This document shows positions 6,358-14,450 of a stretch of DNA of 64,000 bases, one piece after another. The position numbers were made by a program, and so were the translations under genes. Each line of letters opens with the position of its first letter. Position 1 is the stretch's first letter. Source of the stretch: a virus; the IMG/VR virus record IMGVR_UViG_3300033145_000668, positions 1-64,000 of that record. One strand, given 5' to 3'. Below the pieces are notes generated by a model. That model ran no database searches, was not told where the DNA came from, and saw only the letters and a list, made by a program, of their open reading frames with translations.

Positions 6358-7144
6358 TAAATTACCGTCAATAACATTAGAACAGTTAAAAAGCGACGGA
6401 GAACTTTTAAATGATTTTGTATCATTTTTTTTCGGATTTGATTTATACAAATATCAAACTAGATTCTTGCTTGCATGTTTAAACCACACAAGAATAGCTG
6501 GGCTTTGGTGTAGACAGTCGGGTAAGAGTCAAACGGTTGCAATTTTTTGTGTATTGGTTGCTATGTTTGATAAAAAGGATATTATTATTGCAGCGCCAAC
6601 TGACACACAGGCGAGATTAATATATGCAAAAGTAACGGAACTTATAGAACAAAACACAGATTTAAAAGTTTTAGTAGTTAGTTCAATTCAAGAAGAAACT
6701 AAATTTAAAACTGGAAGCACTGTTAAAATGATTACTGTTGGACCTTTTGGAACAACTAAAAGAGGACACACTTGTGATATTTTAATCGAAGAAGAATCGC
6801 AAGACATAAAAGATGAAATTCATAATAGTGTTTTAATGCCGTTCTTAGCTTCAAAAAAATCAGAAGGAAAGGTTATTAAAATTGGAACGGCAAAAAAGAG
6901 AGGACACTTTTGTGTTAGTTGTTTTGAGGATAAAAACTTTGAGTTGTTTAAAGTTAAATGGGAAGAAGTTGTTGAGGCTGGACAATATTCTATTGATTTT
7001 ATTGAAGAACAGCGACTTACATTAACTGATTTTGAGTTTGATGCTGAGTATTGTTCGAAATTCATTGATGATGTAAATGCATACTTTCCAATTGATTTAA
7101 TTGAATCTTGTATGCTCGAGTACAACTGCATTAGAATATTATAA
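6347..7144 (+). CDS. large terminase, ATPase part
   Basis: 265 aa. The Walker A variant RQSGKS lies at residues 56-61, and a Walker B-like segment DILIEEES near 144-151. This is the packaging motor that pumps DNA into the prohead. The frame ends just where the linker to the nuclease domain should continue. The nuclease lies in the +1 frame immediately downstream. The upstream endonuclease overlaps the start. Confidence 0.88.
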   Translation: MISNKLPSITLEQLKSDGELLNDFVSFFFGFDLYKYQTRFLLACLNHTRIAGLWCRQSGKSQTVAIFCVLVAMFDKKDIIIAAPTDTQARLIYAKVTELIEQNTDLKVLVVSSIQEETKFKTGSTVKMITVGPFGTTKRGHTCDILIEEESQDIKDEIHNSVLMPFLASKKSEGKVIKIGTAKKRGHFCVSCFEDKNFELFKVKWEEVVEAGQYSIDFIEEQRLTLTDFEFDAEYCSKFIDDVNAYFPIDLIESCMLEYNCIRIL

Positions 7145-7145
7145 A

Positions 7146-7778
7146 ATGAAACACGAAAAAATAATACCAAAAAAAGTACCGAATGGTGAAATCAATCCTA
7201 AAGCTAAATTTATTTTAGGGATAGACCCTGCAAGACAGGGCAAGGATGAAACTGCATTTGTAGTATTAGAACAACCAGCATTCGATGATAATATTTTTGT
7301 AGTTTATGTTGAAGCGATACACACTCCCGATTTAAAACAAGTAATTAGTAAGGCAATATATTTAGATAAGTTTTTCAATTTCAAAAAAATAATTATAGAT
7401 GAAACAGGATTGGGTTCTGGAGTTACTGATATTCTAAAAGGTAGATTAAAAGGAAGAGTAGATGGTATTTGGTATACACAAAAAAAGAAAGCGTCAATGT
7501 TTCAGAACCTGCGAATTCTAATGGCCAGACCGAATGCTAAATTATATTTTCCAGACCATGAAAAAAATAAAGACCCGGTGATTAAAAAAATGTATTTTCA
7601 GTTTTTAACTATAATGGCTGAGTATGATGATAACACCGGAACACGAACTCCAAAAATATATCATGAGAAGGGAAAACATGACGATATTATAAATGCGCTG
7701 TGCCTGGCTGCTACAGCATTTAACGTTTCCGGTAACAGAAACAAAACACCGAGAATTGGGTGTTTTAATTATACATAA
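7146..7778 (+). CDS. large terminase, nuclease part
   Basis: About 210 aa from an ATG placed 2 nt after the ATPase frame's stop; the frame itself is open from 7101. RNase H-fold nuclease motifs are intact: GIDPARQGKDETAF near residue 25, IIIDETGLGSG near 82, and KHDDIINA near 178. Together with the upstream frame this makes a normal terminase of about 475 aa. It could be made by +1 frameshifting, by re-initiation at this ATG, or as one protein if the sequence has an error. Confidence 0.85.
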   Translation: MKHEKIIPKKVPNGEINPKAKFILGIDPARQGKDETAFVVLEQPAFDDNIFVVYVEAIHTPDLKQVISKAIYLDKFFNFKKIIIDETGLGSGVTDILKGRLKGRVDGIWYTQKKKASMFQNLRILMARPNAKLYFPDHEKNKDPVIKKMYFQFLTIMAEYDDNTGTRTPKIYHEKGKHDDIINALCLAATAFNVSGNRNKTPRIGCFNYT

Positions 7779-7809
7779 ATTAATTTATAATATATTATAT
7801 ATAATTCTC

Positions 7810-7827
7810 TATAAATATATTTATAAA
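7810..7827 (+). promoter_or_regulatory. class-1 promoter
   Basis: TATAAATATATTTATAAA. Its first 16 bases are a perfect palindrome. The start codon at 7854 is 27 nt beyond the box, so the leader would be only a few bases. Confidence 0.6.
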
Positions 7828-7853
7828 TGTCATTTGATTAATATCATCATAAA

Positions 7854-8072
7854 ATGGATAAAATAATGAAAGAAATAAAATCACTAGTAAATAAAGAAGA
7901 GTGGAAGGAAATAAATACACCTTTTATTAGAGATAAATCAACAGGAGAAAAATGGTTTGAAAAAGGATATCAATCAGACGAACATATTATTATTAAAAGC
8001 GGATTTATTGCAGGTCCGCAAAGAGCAATAAGTTTTAATACTAAAACAAAAGAAATTGAATGTATTACATAA
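7854..8072 (+). CDS. hypothetical protein, 72 aa
   Basis: Small protein with a helical N-terminus (MDKIMKEIKSLVNKEEW) and a beta-rich remainder. It has its own promoter-like element. It lies between the terminase nuclease and a homing endonuclease. No family recognised. Confidence 0.6.
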   Translation: MDKIMKEIKSLVNKEEWKEINTPFIRDKSTGEKWFEKGYQSDEHIIIKSGFIAGPQRAISFNTKTKEIECIT

Positions 8073-8148
8073 GATTAATCAGGATAATATATTCAGATAA
8101 CCTTCTATATATTTTAACTACATATTGGGAACATCTATTTATAAAATA

Positions 8149-8976
8149 ATGATAAAAAATAAATGTAAAAGATGTGGTAAAATTTTTGAAGTTTATCCAT
8201 CCCAACGAAAAAAATATTGTTCAAGAGAATGTTTTTCTAAAAAATTTCAAGTTAAATGTATTATTTGTGGTAAAATAAGAGAATTTAGTTTTATTAAATC
8301 TAAGAAAAGAAAATGTTGTTCTAGAAAATGTGCAAATAAATTAAATTCTATAAGAATGATGGGTGAAAACCATCCAAGATATAGAGAAAGAGTTAAATTA
8401 AAATGTATTATATGCGGTGATAACTTTGAAGTTATACAATCTCAAAAAAATCAAAAATGTTGTTCGAGAAAATGTTCAAGTAAATTACAAGGTGAAAATA
8501 GAAAAAAAGAAAAAATTAAACTTGAATGTGTTATTTGCGGCAAGACATTTAAAGTTAATCTGGCAGTTTCTAAGTATAAAAAATATTGTTCTAGAAAATG
8601 TGTAGAAATATTTCAATCTATCAATAGGAAAGGAAAATCATATGAAGAAATGTATGGAAAAGAAAAAACTAAAGAAATAAAAATGAAACAAAGGATAAGT
8701 GCAATAAATTATATTAATAATCACAGTAAAGGAATACAGCCACATTTAGGAAGAAACGAAAAGGACTTTCTTGACGAAGTAGAACTATCCAATAATATAA
8801 AATTAGTCAGACAATATGAGGTATTAGGTTACTTCGTTGATGGTTATTGTGAAGAATTGAATATAGTAGTAGAAATAGATGAAAGACCTAAAACCCATGA
8901 AAGAGATATCGAACGAGAAAATAATATTATAAAAGAATTAAATTGTAAATTTCTAAGAATAAGAGACGACTTCTAA
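8149..8976 (+). CDS. homing endonuclease with four tandem zinc motifs
   Basis: 275 aa from the ATG at 8149; an upstream TTG at 8125 is less likely. Four consecutive CxxCG...CSRxC units fill residues 1-150. They are followed by a NUMOD-like linker (GKSYEEMYGKEKTKEIK) and a C-terminal Vsr-like nuclease (VDGYCEELNIVVEIDE). Expected role: site-specific DNA cleavage and self-spread, with the zinc units reading DNA. It is homologous to the gene at 5686 in its last 110 residues. Confidence 0.75.
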   Translation: MIKNKCKRCGKIFEVYPSQRKKYCSRECFSKKFQVKCIICGKIREFSFIKSKKRKCCSRKCANKLNSIRMMGENHPRYRERVKLKCIICGDNFEVIQSQKNQKCCSRKCSSKLQGENRKKEKIKLECVICGKTFKVNLAVSKYKKYCSRKCVEIFQSINRKGKSYEEMYGKEKTKEIKMKQRISAINYINNHSKGIQPHLGRNEKDFLDEVELSNNIKLVRQYEVLGYFVDGYCEELNIVVEIDERPKTHERDIERENNIIKELNCKFLRIRDDF

Positions 8977-8977
8977 A

Positions 8978-9007
8978 CTATATAGATTTTATTTAAACCT
9001 TTATAAA
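8978..9007 (+). promoter_or_regulatory. class-2 promoter before the portal gene
   Basis: Palindrome CTATATAG (8978-8985), then TTTAAACC and a TTTATAAA box (9000-9007). The spacing and bases are shared with the elements at 14134 and 24286. The portal start codon lies about 50 nt beyond the box. Confidence 0.65.
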
Positions 9008-9056
9008 TAAAAAGTCATATAAATACATACAATGAATACTAATTTTCCTCTATATA

Positions 9057-10604
9057 ATGACAAAAGAAGTAAAACCAACTCAAGAAGTTATTCAGAGTAA
9101 ACATTTCATATACAATCCAGTAGAGAATTCTAATATATTGGAAACAAATAATTCTTATTTTAAAGAACAAATTAAGTCTTTATATACTAAAACCGAAACT
9201 GAAGACGGAATAGATAAAAAAAAGAAAGAAGAGGTAGGAGAAGAACATCCTTTTGATTATGCCACAATAGAACAATTATCAAAACGATTTGCGATTATTT
9301 CATCTGTAGCAGATAAAATTTGTGATTATGCTTTAGGTGATGGATATAATATTTATTCTGAAAATAAAAAAATAGTAGAAGCTCTAACTTTATGGCGAAA
9401 AAATTCTAAGATAGATTTTTTTATTAGACCGTGGTTTAATGAAGGACTTTTAAAAGGAACTTCTTTCTTGGAAATAGCAGATTTTAAGTTAAATAATACC
9501 GGTGTTATTATTAAAAATCCATCTGCAAATACTATTTATGTTAAAAAAGATGATGTGGGAAATATAATCGGATACACACAATACATAGATAGAGGACTAA
9601 GTAAAAGTAATGAAGAAGAAGTAGTACCTTTAGATACAGATTCAATGGTTCAATTGAACATTAATAATATTTCTAATAATACTTATGGAATGGGAATTGT
9701 ATATTCTGCTTTACCAATAGTAGAAAATTTCTTAAATGCTCAAAAATCAATGCATAAGTTGTTAAAGAGAAAAGCAAATTCTCCTATTCATGTTAAAATT
9801 GGTAATGCTGAAAAAGACGACTATCCAGAACAATCAGAAATTAATACTGTAGGAAAATCAATGCAATTTATGAATGATTCTACCGAATATGTTACTGGTC
9901 CGAATGTAGAGATGGAAGTATTAGATTTTGGTGATGTGGGTGATAAGTTTATTAGCGTAATAGATAACGATTTAAAATTATTATCATATTCATTTCAAGT
10001 TCCTGAAATAATTTTAGGAGCAACTTCTGGATTTGTGGGTTCAGCTGAAGTACAAGAAAAAGCATTTGAAAGAAATATAAAATCATATCAAGAACAAATG
10101 GGTTATATAATGAAGAGAGAAATTTTTGATAAAGTTTTATTAGAAGCTGGTATTACTGATTTAGATTATGAGATACTTTGGAATTCAAAAACTAATCAAG
10201 AAAAAAATGATGAAATAAAAATAATTAAAGATTTATTGGGTTCTAGTATAATATTAAGTTCTGGAATGAGAAAAAGTTTAGAAAGACAATTAGCAGCAAT
10301 ATATGATTTTAATTACGACGACATAGAAAAAGAAACAGAAGAAGAAGATGAAAAGATAAAAAAGGAAGAAGAAGAAGAAAGAGAAAGAGAACAGGAAAGA
10401 GAAAAAGAATTACAACCAAAACCAAAGGATGAAGAACCAATAAAACCAATTGATAAAAAACAAGTAAGCAAAAAACCAATAGATAAAAAAGCATTAGGTA
10501 AAGAGGATGAAAATATTAAAAAATTTATAGATAAAAAACTATCACCACAAGAATTAGAATTAGAATTAGAATTAAAATTAAATAAGAAACCTAAAGAAAA
10601 ATGA
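9057..10604 (+). CDS. portal protein
   Basis: 515 aa, right after the terminase module and before the protease and capsid. The body (about residues 60-420) has the usual portal pattern: mixed alpha/beta, a WFNEGLLKGTSFLEI segment near residue 140 and VPEIILGATSGFVGSAEVQE near 315. The last 100 residues are low-complexity Glu/Lys/Pro repeats and probably disordered. Twelve copies form the DNA channel at a capsid vertex. The assignment rests on size, pattern and synteny. Confidence 0.8.
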   Translation: MTKEVKPTQEVIQSKHFIYNPVENSNILETNNSYFKEQIKSLYTKTETEDGIDKKKKEEVGEEHPFDYATIEQLSKRFAIISSVADKICDYALGDGYNIYSENKKIVEALTLWRKNSKIDFFIRPWFNEGLLKGTSFLEIADFKLNNTGVIIKNPSANTIYVKKDDVGNIIGYTQYIDRGLSKSNEEEVVPLDTDSMVQLNINNISNNTYGMGIVYSALPIVENFLNAQKSMHKLLKRKANSPIHVKIGNAEKDDYPEQSEINTVGKSMQFMNDSTEYVTGPNVEMEVLDFGDVGDKFISVIDNDLKLLSYSFQVPEIILGATSGFVGSAEVQEKAFERNIKSYQEQMGYIMKREIFDKVLLEAGITDLDYEILWNSKTNQEKNDEIKIIKDLLGSSIILSSGMRKSLERQLAAIYDFNYDDIEKETEEEDEKIKKEEEEEREREQEREKELQPKPKDEEPIKPIDKKQVSKKPIDKKALGKEDENIKKFIDKKLSPQELELELELKLNKKPKEK

Positions 10605-10756
10605 TGCAAAGACCAAAATGTTTTATAGAAGGATGTAATAAAGGAGCAATGTTAATGTTATGCGGACAATATATTTGTGGCGATTGTTACATGGAAATGT
10701 ATGAAATAGAAAGATTAGAAAAAATTAAAAATATGCAAGCATTATTGAAGAAATAA
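10604..10756 (+). CDS. small zinc-finger protein
   Basis: 50 aa, starting in the portal stop (TGATG overlap). Cysteines in CFIEGC and LCGQYICGDC suggest a small treble-clef or B-box-like zinc site. A helical tail follows. Function unknown. Confidence 0.6.
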   Translation: MQRPKCFIEGCNKGAMLMLCGQYICGDCYMEMYEIERLEKIKNMQALLKK

Positions 10757-10757
10757 T

Positions 10758-11105
10758 ATGAGTAACGCAATATATATCCCGGGAACTGACCGTATTATTT
10801 TTGTTAATCCTCACCAAGGTGACCTAGTAGTTGACTTATCTAATTATCCAGAAATTGATGACACGCAAAGAAATGAGGATGTAGTTGTAGTTGGTGATTG
10901 GGAAGACTATTCTGGAAGCGGAACTATTGGAGGACAGCAAGCTATGTTGCAAGGTATCCAAGATATAGATGAATCTTCTGTAATGGCACAGTTGTGGGGA
11001 ACAGAAATAGCAAGAACAGATAGAGGAGCAAAAGCTGCTACTCATAGGCAACGACCTAGATTGGTATATATTGAAAATAGCGGAGAAGAAGGAAATGAAT
11101 GTTGA
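10758..11105 (+). CDS. hypothetical head-region protein, 115 aa
   Basis: Beta-rich N-terminus (IYIPGTDRIIFVNP), acidic middle. It lies between the portal and capsid modules in a tight gene run. Its end overlaps the next gene. No family recognised. Confidence 0.6.
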   Translation: MSNAIYIPGTDRIIFVNPHQGDLVVDLSNYPEIDDTQRNEDVVVVGDWEDYSGSGTIGGQQAMLQGIQDIDESSVMAQLWGTEIARTDRGAKAATHRQRPRLVYIENSGEEGNEC

Positions 11106-11673
11106 AGAACTATATTTAGAAACTACTACTTTAGATGAAGGACACGTCCATACTTTTCACATTGAAGATGGAAACGGCGAAACATTAAAAACATTATCTT
11201 TAGAAGGTAGAACAAAAAACCACATTCATAAAATAGAAAATTATATTATATCGGAAAACGAAGCTCATATACATACTATTAAACCTGAAGTTATGGAAGA
11301 AGAAAAAAAAGAGGAACCTGTAGAAGAAATAGAAGAAGGTGTTAAAGAAATATTTATAATTCTAAATACTGGCGAAGATGCTGTTGCAGAATATATTACT
11401 GAAAATATAAATGGTAAATTAGGAAGTATTATAATAGATTCGAGTTCTCAGATAAATCTTAAAATAACATTAGCTAAATACGATGGTGTTGTATTGTATG
11501 AACGACAAGGATATTTCGGACAAAAATATTTATCTCTTCGAAATGATTCTACCTTTTCTAATAATGAAAAAGCTCAAAGTAATGGTTCTGATTGGATATT
11601 AAATGATAAATTAAAAATAAATATTGAAGGACCAATAAATACTTCCACGAGTTTTTCAATTAGGTATAGTTAA
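11095..11673 (+). CDS. protein with repeated H-x-H motifs
   Basis: About 192 aa from the ATG at 11095; GGAG lies nine bases upstream. Three evenly spaced motifs, GHVHTFHI, NHIHKI and AHIHTI, fall within the first 65 residues. This pattern is seen in YmaF-like and some phage head proteins and may bind metal or form a beta-prism. A Glu-rich linker leads to a beta-rich C-terminal domain. Probably a minor virion protein. Confidence 0.6.
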   Translation: MNVEELYLETTTLDEGHVHTFHIEDGNGETLKTLSLEGRTKNHIHKIENYIISENEAHIHTIKPEVMEEEKKEEPVEEIEEGVKEIFIILNTGEDAVAEYITENINGKLGSIIIDSSSQINLKITLAKYDGVVLYERQGYFGQKYLSLRNDSTFSNNEKAQSNGSDWILNDKLKINIEGPINTSTSFSIRYS

Positions 11674-11674
11674 A

Positions 11675-11914
11675 ATGCCAGATAGTATAATAGACGGAAC
11701 AGGAAGCGGTTATACGGTTGCAGTAACAGATGACAATCGTATGAAAGTATCTTCTGTATCCGAAGAAGTAATACAAACAAAAAGTGCTTATGAAGGAACT
11801 GTTGCGATGAAATTTAAATCACAACTAGAAGAGATAATAAGAGAACTTAAAAAAATTAATATTCAATTGTCATTTATGACAGACGAAGAATTAAATAATG
11901 GGAGGTTAAAATAA
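11675..11914 (+). CDS. hypothetical protein with DGTGSGY motif, 79 aa
   Basis: Begins with IIDGTGSGYTVAVTDDNRM, the same opening pattern as the next two genes. It then runs into a helical region. Likely a small structural or anchoring protein of the head module. Confidence 0.6.
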   Translation: MPDSIIDGTGSGYTVAVTDDNRMKVSSVSEEVIQTKSAYEGTVAMKFKSQLEEIIRELKKINIQLSFMTDEELNNGRLK

Positions 11915-12454
11915 ATGTTTATAGAAGACGGAAAAGGGAGTGGATATTTAACAGGTGTTACGAGTGAAAATAAATTAAGAACCTATGCTACTATTGAAGA
12001 TGAAGTGTCTTATGAAAGTGAAACTAATCAACAAGCTTATACTTGGACAAATGTAACATATAATTATAGTGCAAACGATACAATTCTTTTAGTTAAAAAT
12101 ACAAATAATACAGAAAATTTAATTATTGATTTAATTGTAATTTCTGGAGATACTAGCACAACTATTACAATACACAGTCCAAATTGTGGAACACCGACTG
12201 GAACAACAGTTACTGGAACTAATTTAAATAGAACAAGCAGTTTAACAGCAGATGCAATAGCAAAAAGCAATGAAGCAACAAATACTCAAGATAATATTAT
12301 TGCTATAGCAAAAATTAATGGAAGTAATGCAGCAATATTACCAGTTCAAGGAGCAATCGTATTAGGATTAAATGATTGTATAGCAGTTGATTTTACAACA
12401 GATGGTGGAGCTGCTAATGTAACAATTCGTGGTTATTATCATACAAAACAATAA
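11915..12454 (+). CDS. virion protein with DGKGSGY motif and beta-sandwich
   Basis: 179 aa. It opens with FIEDGKGSGYLTGVTSENKLR, then a Thr/Asn-rich beta domain (about 50-175). It follows the previous gene without a gap and has GGGAGG upstream. It is a paralogue of the next gene in the N-terminal 30 residues and in overall length. Confidence 0.6.
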   Translation: MFIEDGKGSGYLTGVTSENKLRTYATIEDEVSYESETNQQAYTWTNVTYNYSANDTILLVKNTNNTENLIIDLIVISGDTSTTITIHSPNCGTPTGTTVTGTNLNRTSSLTADAIAKSNEATNTQDNIIAIAKINGSNAAILPVQGAIVLGLNDCIAVDFTTDGGAANVTIRGYYHTKQ

Positions 12455-12455
12455 A

Positions 12456-13001
12456 ATGGTATATATAGAAGACGGACAAGGAACTGGAAAAAAAGCAGGA
12501 ATTAATGAAGAAAATAGATTATTAGCGAATTGTGTTACTGAAAGTGTTGAACATCATGCAAATATACATGAAAAAGAAGCATATAATTATATGATGAATG
12601 AAATACCAGCAACAAGTGGTGCTACAATTATTTATATAAAAAATACAAATGAAACAGATTTAATTTTAGAAGGTATTCAAATTATGAATCAAGAAACTCA
12701 GTTTTATGAAGCGAGTTTAGGAGACACAGGAACACCAGCTGGAACAATAAATGTAATACCAGCAAATATGAATGCAGGAGCAGGACAAGAAGCTGATGGA
12801 TTATTTTATACTGGTAGTAATATAACTGGATTAACGCAAGGAATAGTTATTCAACAAATTTGGCAAATTGGCGGAAGTGGAACACAAACAAATAATTTTG
12901 AAATGGATGTAATAATTCCAAAAAATCAAACATATGTTATTCGAACAGGTATAACTGGAAGCAAGACGAGTATTACAATTCCAATGTATTTTCATAATTA
13001 A
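12456..13001 (+). CDS. virion protein with DGQGTGK motif and beta-sandwich
   Basis: About 181 aa from the ATG at 12456, chosen because the conserved opening VYIEDGQGTGKKAGINEENR starts there. The body is beta-rich with many Gly/Thr/Asn. Third member of the tandem family beginning at 11675; likely exposed on the virion. Confidence 0.6.
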   Translation: MVYIEDGQGTGKKAGINEENRLLANCVTESVEHHANIHEKEAYNYMMNEIPATSGATIIYIKNTNETDLILEGIQIMNQETQFYEASLGDTGTPAGTINVIPANMNAGAGQEADGLFYTGSNITGLTQGIVIQQIWQIGGSGTQTNNFEMDVIIPKNQTYVIRTGITGSKTSITIPMYFHN

Positions 13002-13009
13002 ATTAATAA

Positions 13010-14107
13010 ATGGCAGTTAAAAGTTTAATAACTGACCCTGCTACTGAAAAACAAGCCAATGTAGTAGATGTGAATGGTTATCATGGTTTAGTAGTTGGAA
13101 CTCATCCATTAAAAGAATATATAAATAAAGCATTATTTTTTACAGATGATACTGGTAACATTAATATGAATATAAATAGAGGTGTTTTGACTGGTTCTAT
13201 CTTGATGTACGAAGAAGATGTTGAATGGGATACAACAGTAGTTGCAGGACCTACTACAAATTTTGATTTCCTTAGTACAGACCAAAACCATACTTCAACA
13301 GGAAGTGTTTGCATAGATTGTACCTCTTCGAGACAGGGAAATGTATTTGAATTAGGAAGTAATTTTGATTGTACAGACCATACTAGTTTTTCTGGTTGGG
13401 CTTATGTTACGGGATGGGCTAATAGTGACCCGTTTAATATATACGCTTGGGAAAATACAACTCCTGGAGTAGAAGGAAACGTAGTTGATTTAATAAATTA
13501 TATAAATACAGGAGTCCAAAATGTTTGGCAAAAATTTACAATACCTTTTACAGATATGGGATTATCTACTCAACAAATAAATGGCGTAAGATTTGAACAA
13601 ACTCATAGAGATAATAATTTATATTTAGATGATATTCATGTAAATGTTTCCGGAGCAAATGCCACACCTGTATCATATTCAATTAATGCTCCTGCTGGAA
13701 AAACATATCTTGTAAATAAAATAAGAATAACATTAGCAGACGATATAAATAATACATTAGCTAATTCAAATACACATAATATAGATTATAGAACATGGTT
13801 AGGTGCTGGAAGTTTAATAAACGGAATTGCTTTTCAAAGATTTGATGATGGTGTTTCAGAAGCAACTGCAACATTTAAAGGAATTGGAGAAATTTTAGTG
13901 CAACCAACTGCTCAATTATCAAATATAATAAGTACTGGTTCGAATGTTTTTTTAAACTTAACTTTCAACTATACTGAACCAATTATTTTAAAAGGTTCTC
14001 AAGATGATAAAATTAGTTTTACAATTCAAGATGATTTATCTAGTTTATCAGTATTAAAAGCTACTGCATTAGGAAGAGAAGAACTATTGAATGGTGAAAA
14101 TTATTAA
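13010..14107 (+). CDS. virion protein with carbohydrate-binding-like beta domain
   Basis: 365 aa. The N-terminus (VVDVNGYHGLVVGTHP) is a looser version of the motif in the preceding paralogues. The middle (about 80-215) contains FSGWAYVTGWANS and RDNNLYLDDIHVNVSG, typical of jelly-roll carbohydrate-binding modules. The C-terminal part is another beta domain. Probably a decoration or receptor-contact protein. Confidence 0.55.
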   Translation: MAVKSLITDPATEKQANVVDVNGYHGLVVGTHPLKEYINKALFFTDDTGNINMNINRGVLTGSILMYEEDVEWDTTVVAGPTTNFDFLSTDQNHTSTGSVCIDCTSSRQGNVFELGSNFDCTDHTSFSGWAYVTGWANSDPFNIYAWENTTPGVEGNVVDLINYINTGVQNVWQKFTIPFTDMGLSTQQINGVRFEQTHRDNNLYLDDIHVNVSGANATPVSYSINAPAGKTYLVNKIRITLADDINNTLANSNTHNIDYRTWLGAGSLINGIAFQRFDDGVSEATATFKGIGEILVQPTAQLSNIISTGSNVFLNLTFNYTEPIILKGSQDDKISFTIQDDLSSLSVLKATALGREELLNGENY

Positions 14108-14133
14108 ACTAATATAATTCTATTTTCTTAAAT

Positions 14134-14163
14134 CTATATAGTAACAATTTAAACCTTTATAAA
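14134..14163 (+). promoter_or_regulatory. class-2 promoter before the protease/capsid operon
   Basis: CTATATAG at 14134-14141 and TTTAAACC followed by TTTATAAA at 14156-14163, very similar to the element before the portal gene. The next start codon is at 14193, 30 nt beyond the box. Confidence 0.65.
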
Positions 14164-14192
14164 TAAAAAAAGATATCAGTTTATATTATAAA

Positions 14193-14450
14193 ATGCCAGC
14201 AGATTTTGATAAACTAAGATTAGCAATAAAAGGACAATTAAAAAAAGATAATCCTAAATTATCTGAAGATGATTTAGATTCTCGTTCTTTTGCAATAGCA
14301 ACTTCTCAATGGAAAAAAACACATGGTGGAAAAGCTCCTTCTATAGAAATAGTAAATAGAGAAGAAAAGTTTGATATTGAAGGACGGCTGATAGTTGGAG
14401 AGAATGTTAAGATGTTTATTGATTCTACTATAAGTGCTATAACAGAATAA
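14193..14450 (+). CDS. small protein preceding the prohead protease
   Basis: 85 aa. The segment SFAIATSQWKKTHGG resembles the SYAIA-xx-WKK motif often fused to the N-terminus of head maturation proteases. Here it is a separate gene whose stop overlaps the protease start (TAATG). Confidence 0.6.
   Translation: MPADFDKLRLAIKGQLKKDNPKLSEDDLDSRSFAIATSQWKKTHGGKAPSIEIVNREEKFDIEGRLIVGENVKMFIDSTISAITE

Noticed and set aside
10309-10609. - strand Leu/Ser-rich frames
   Set aside because: Complement of the low-complexity Glu/Lys tail of the portal protein.
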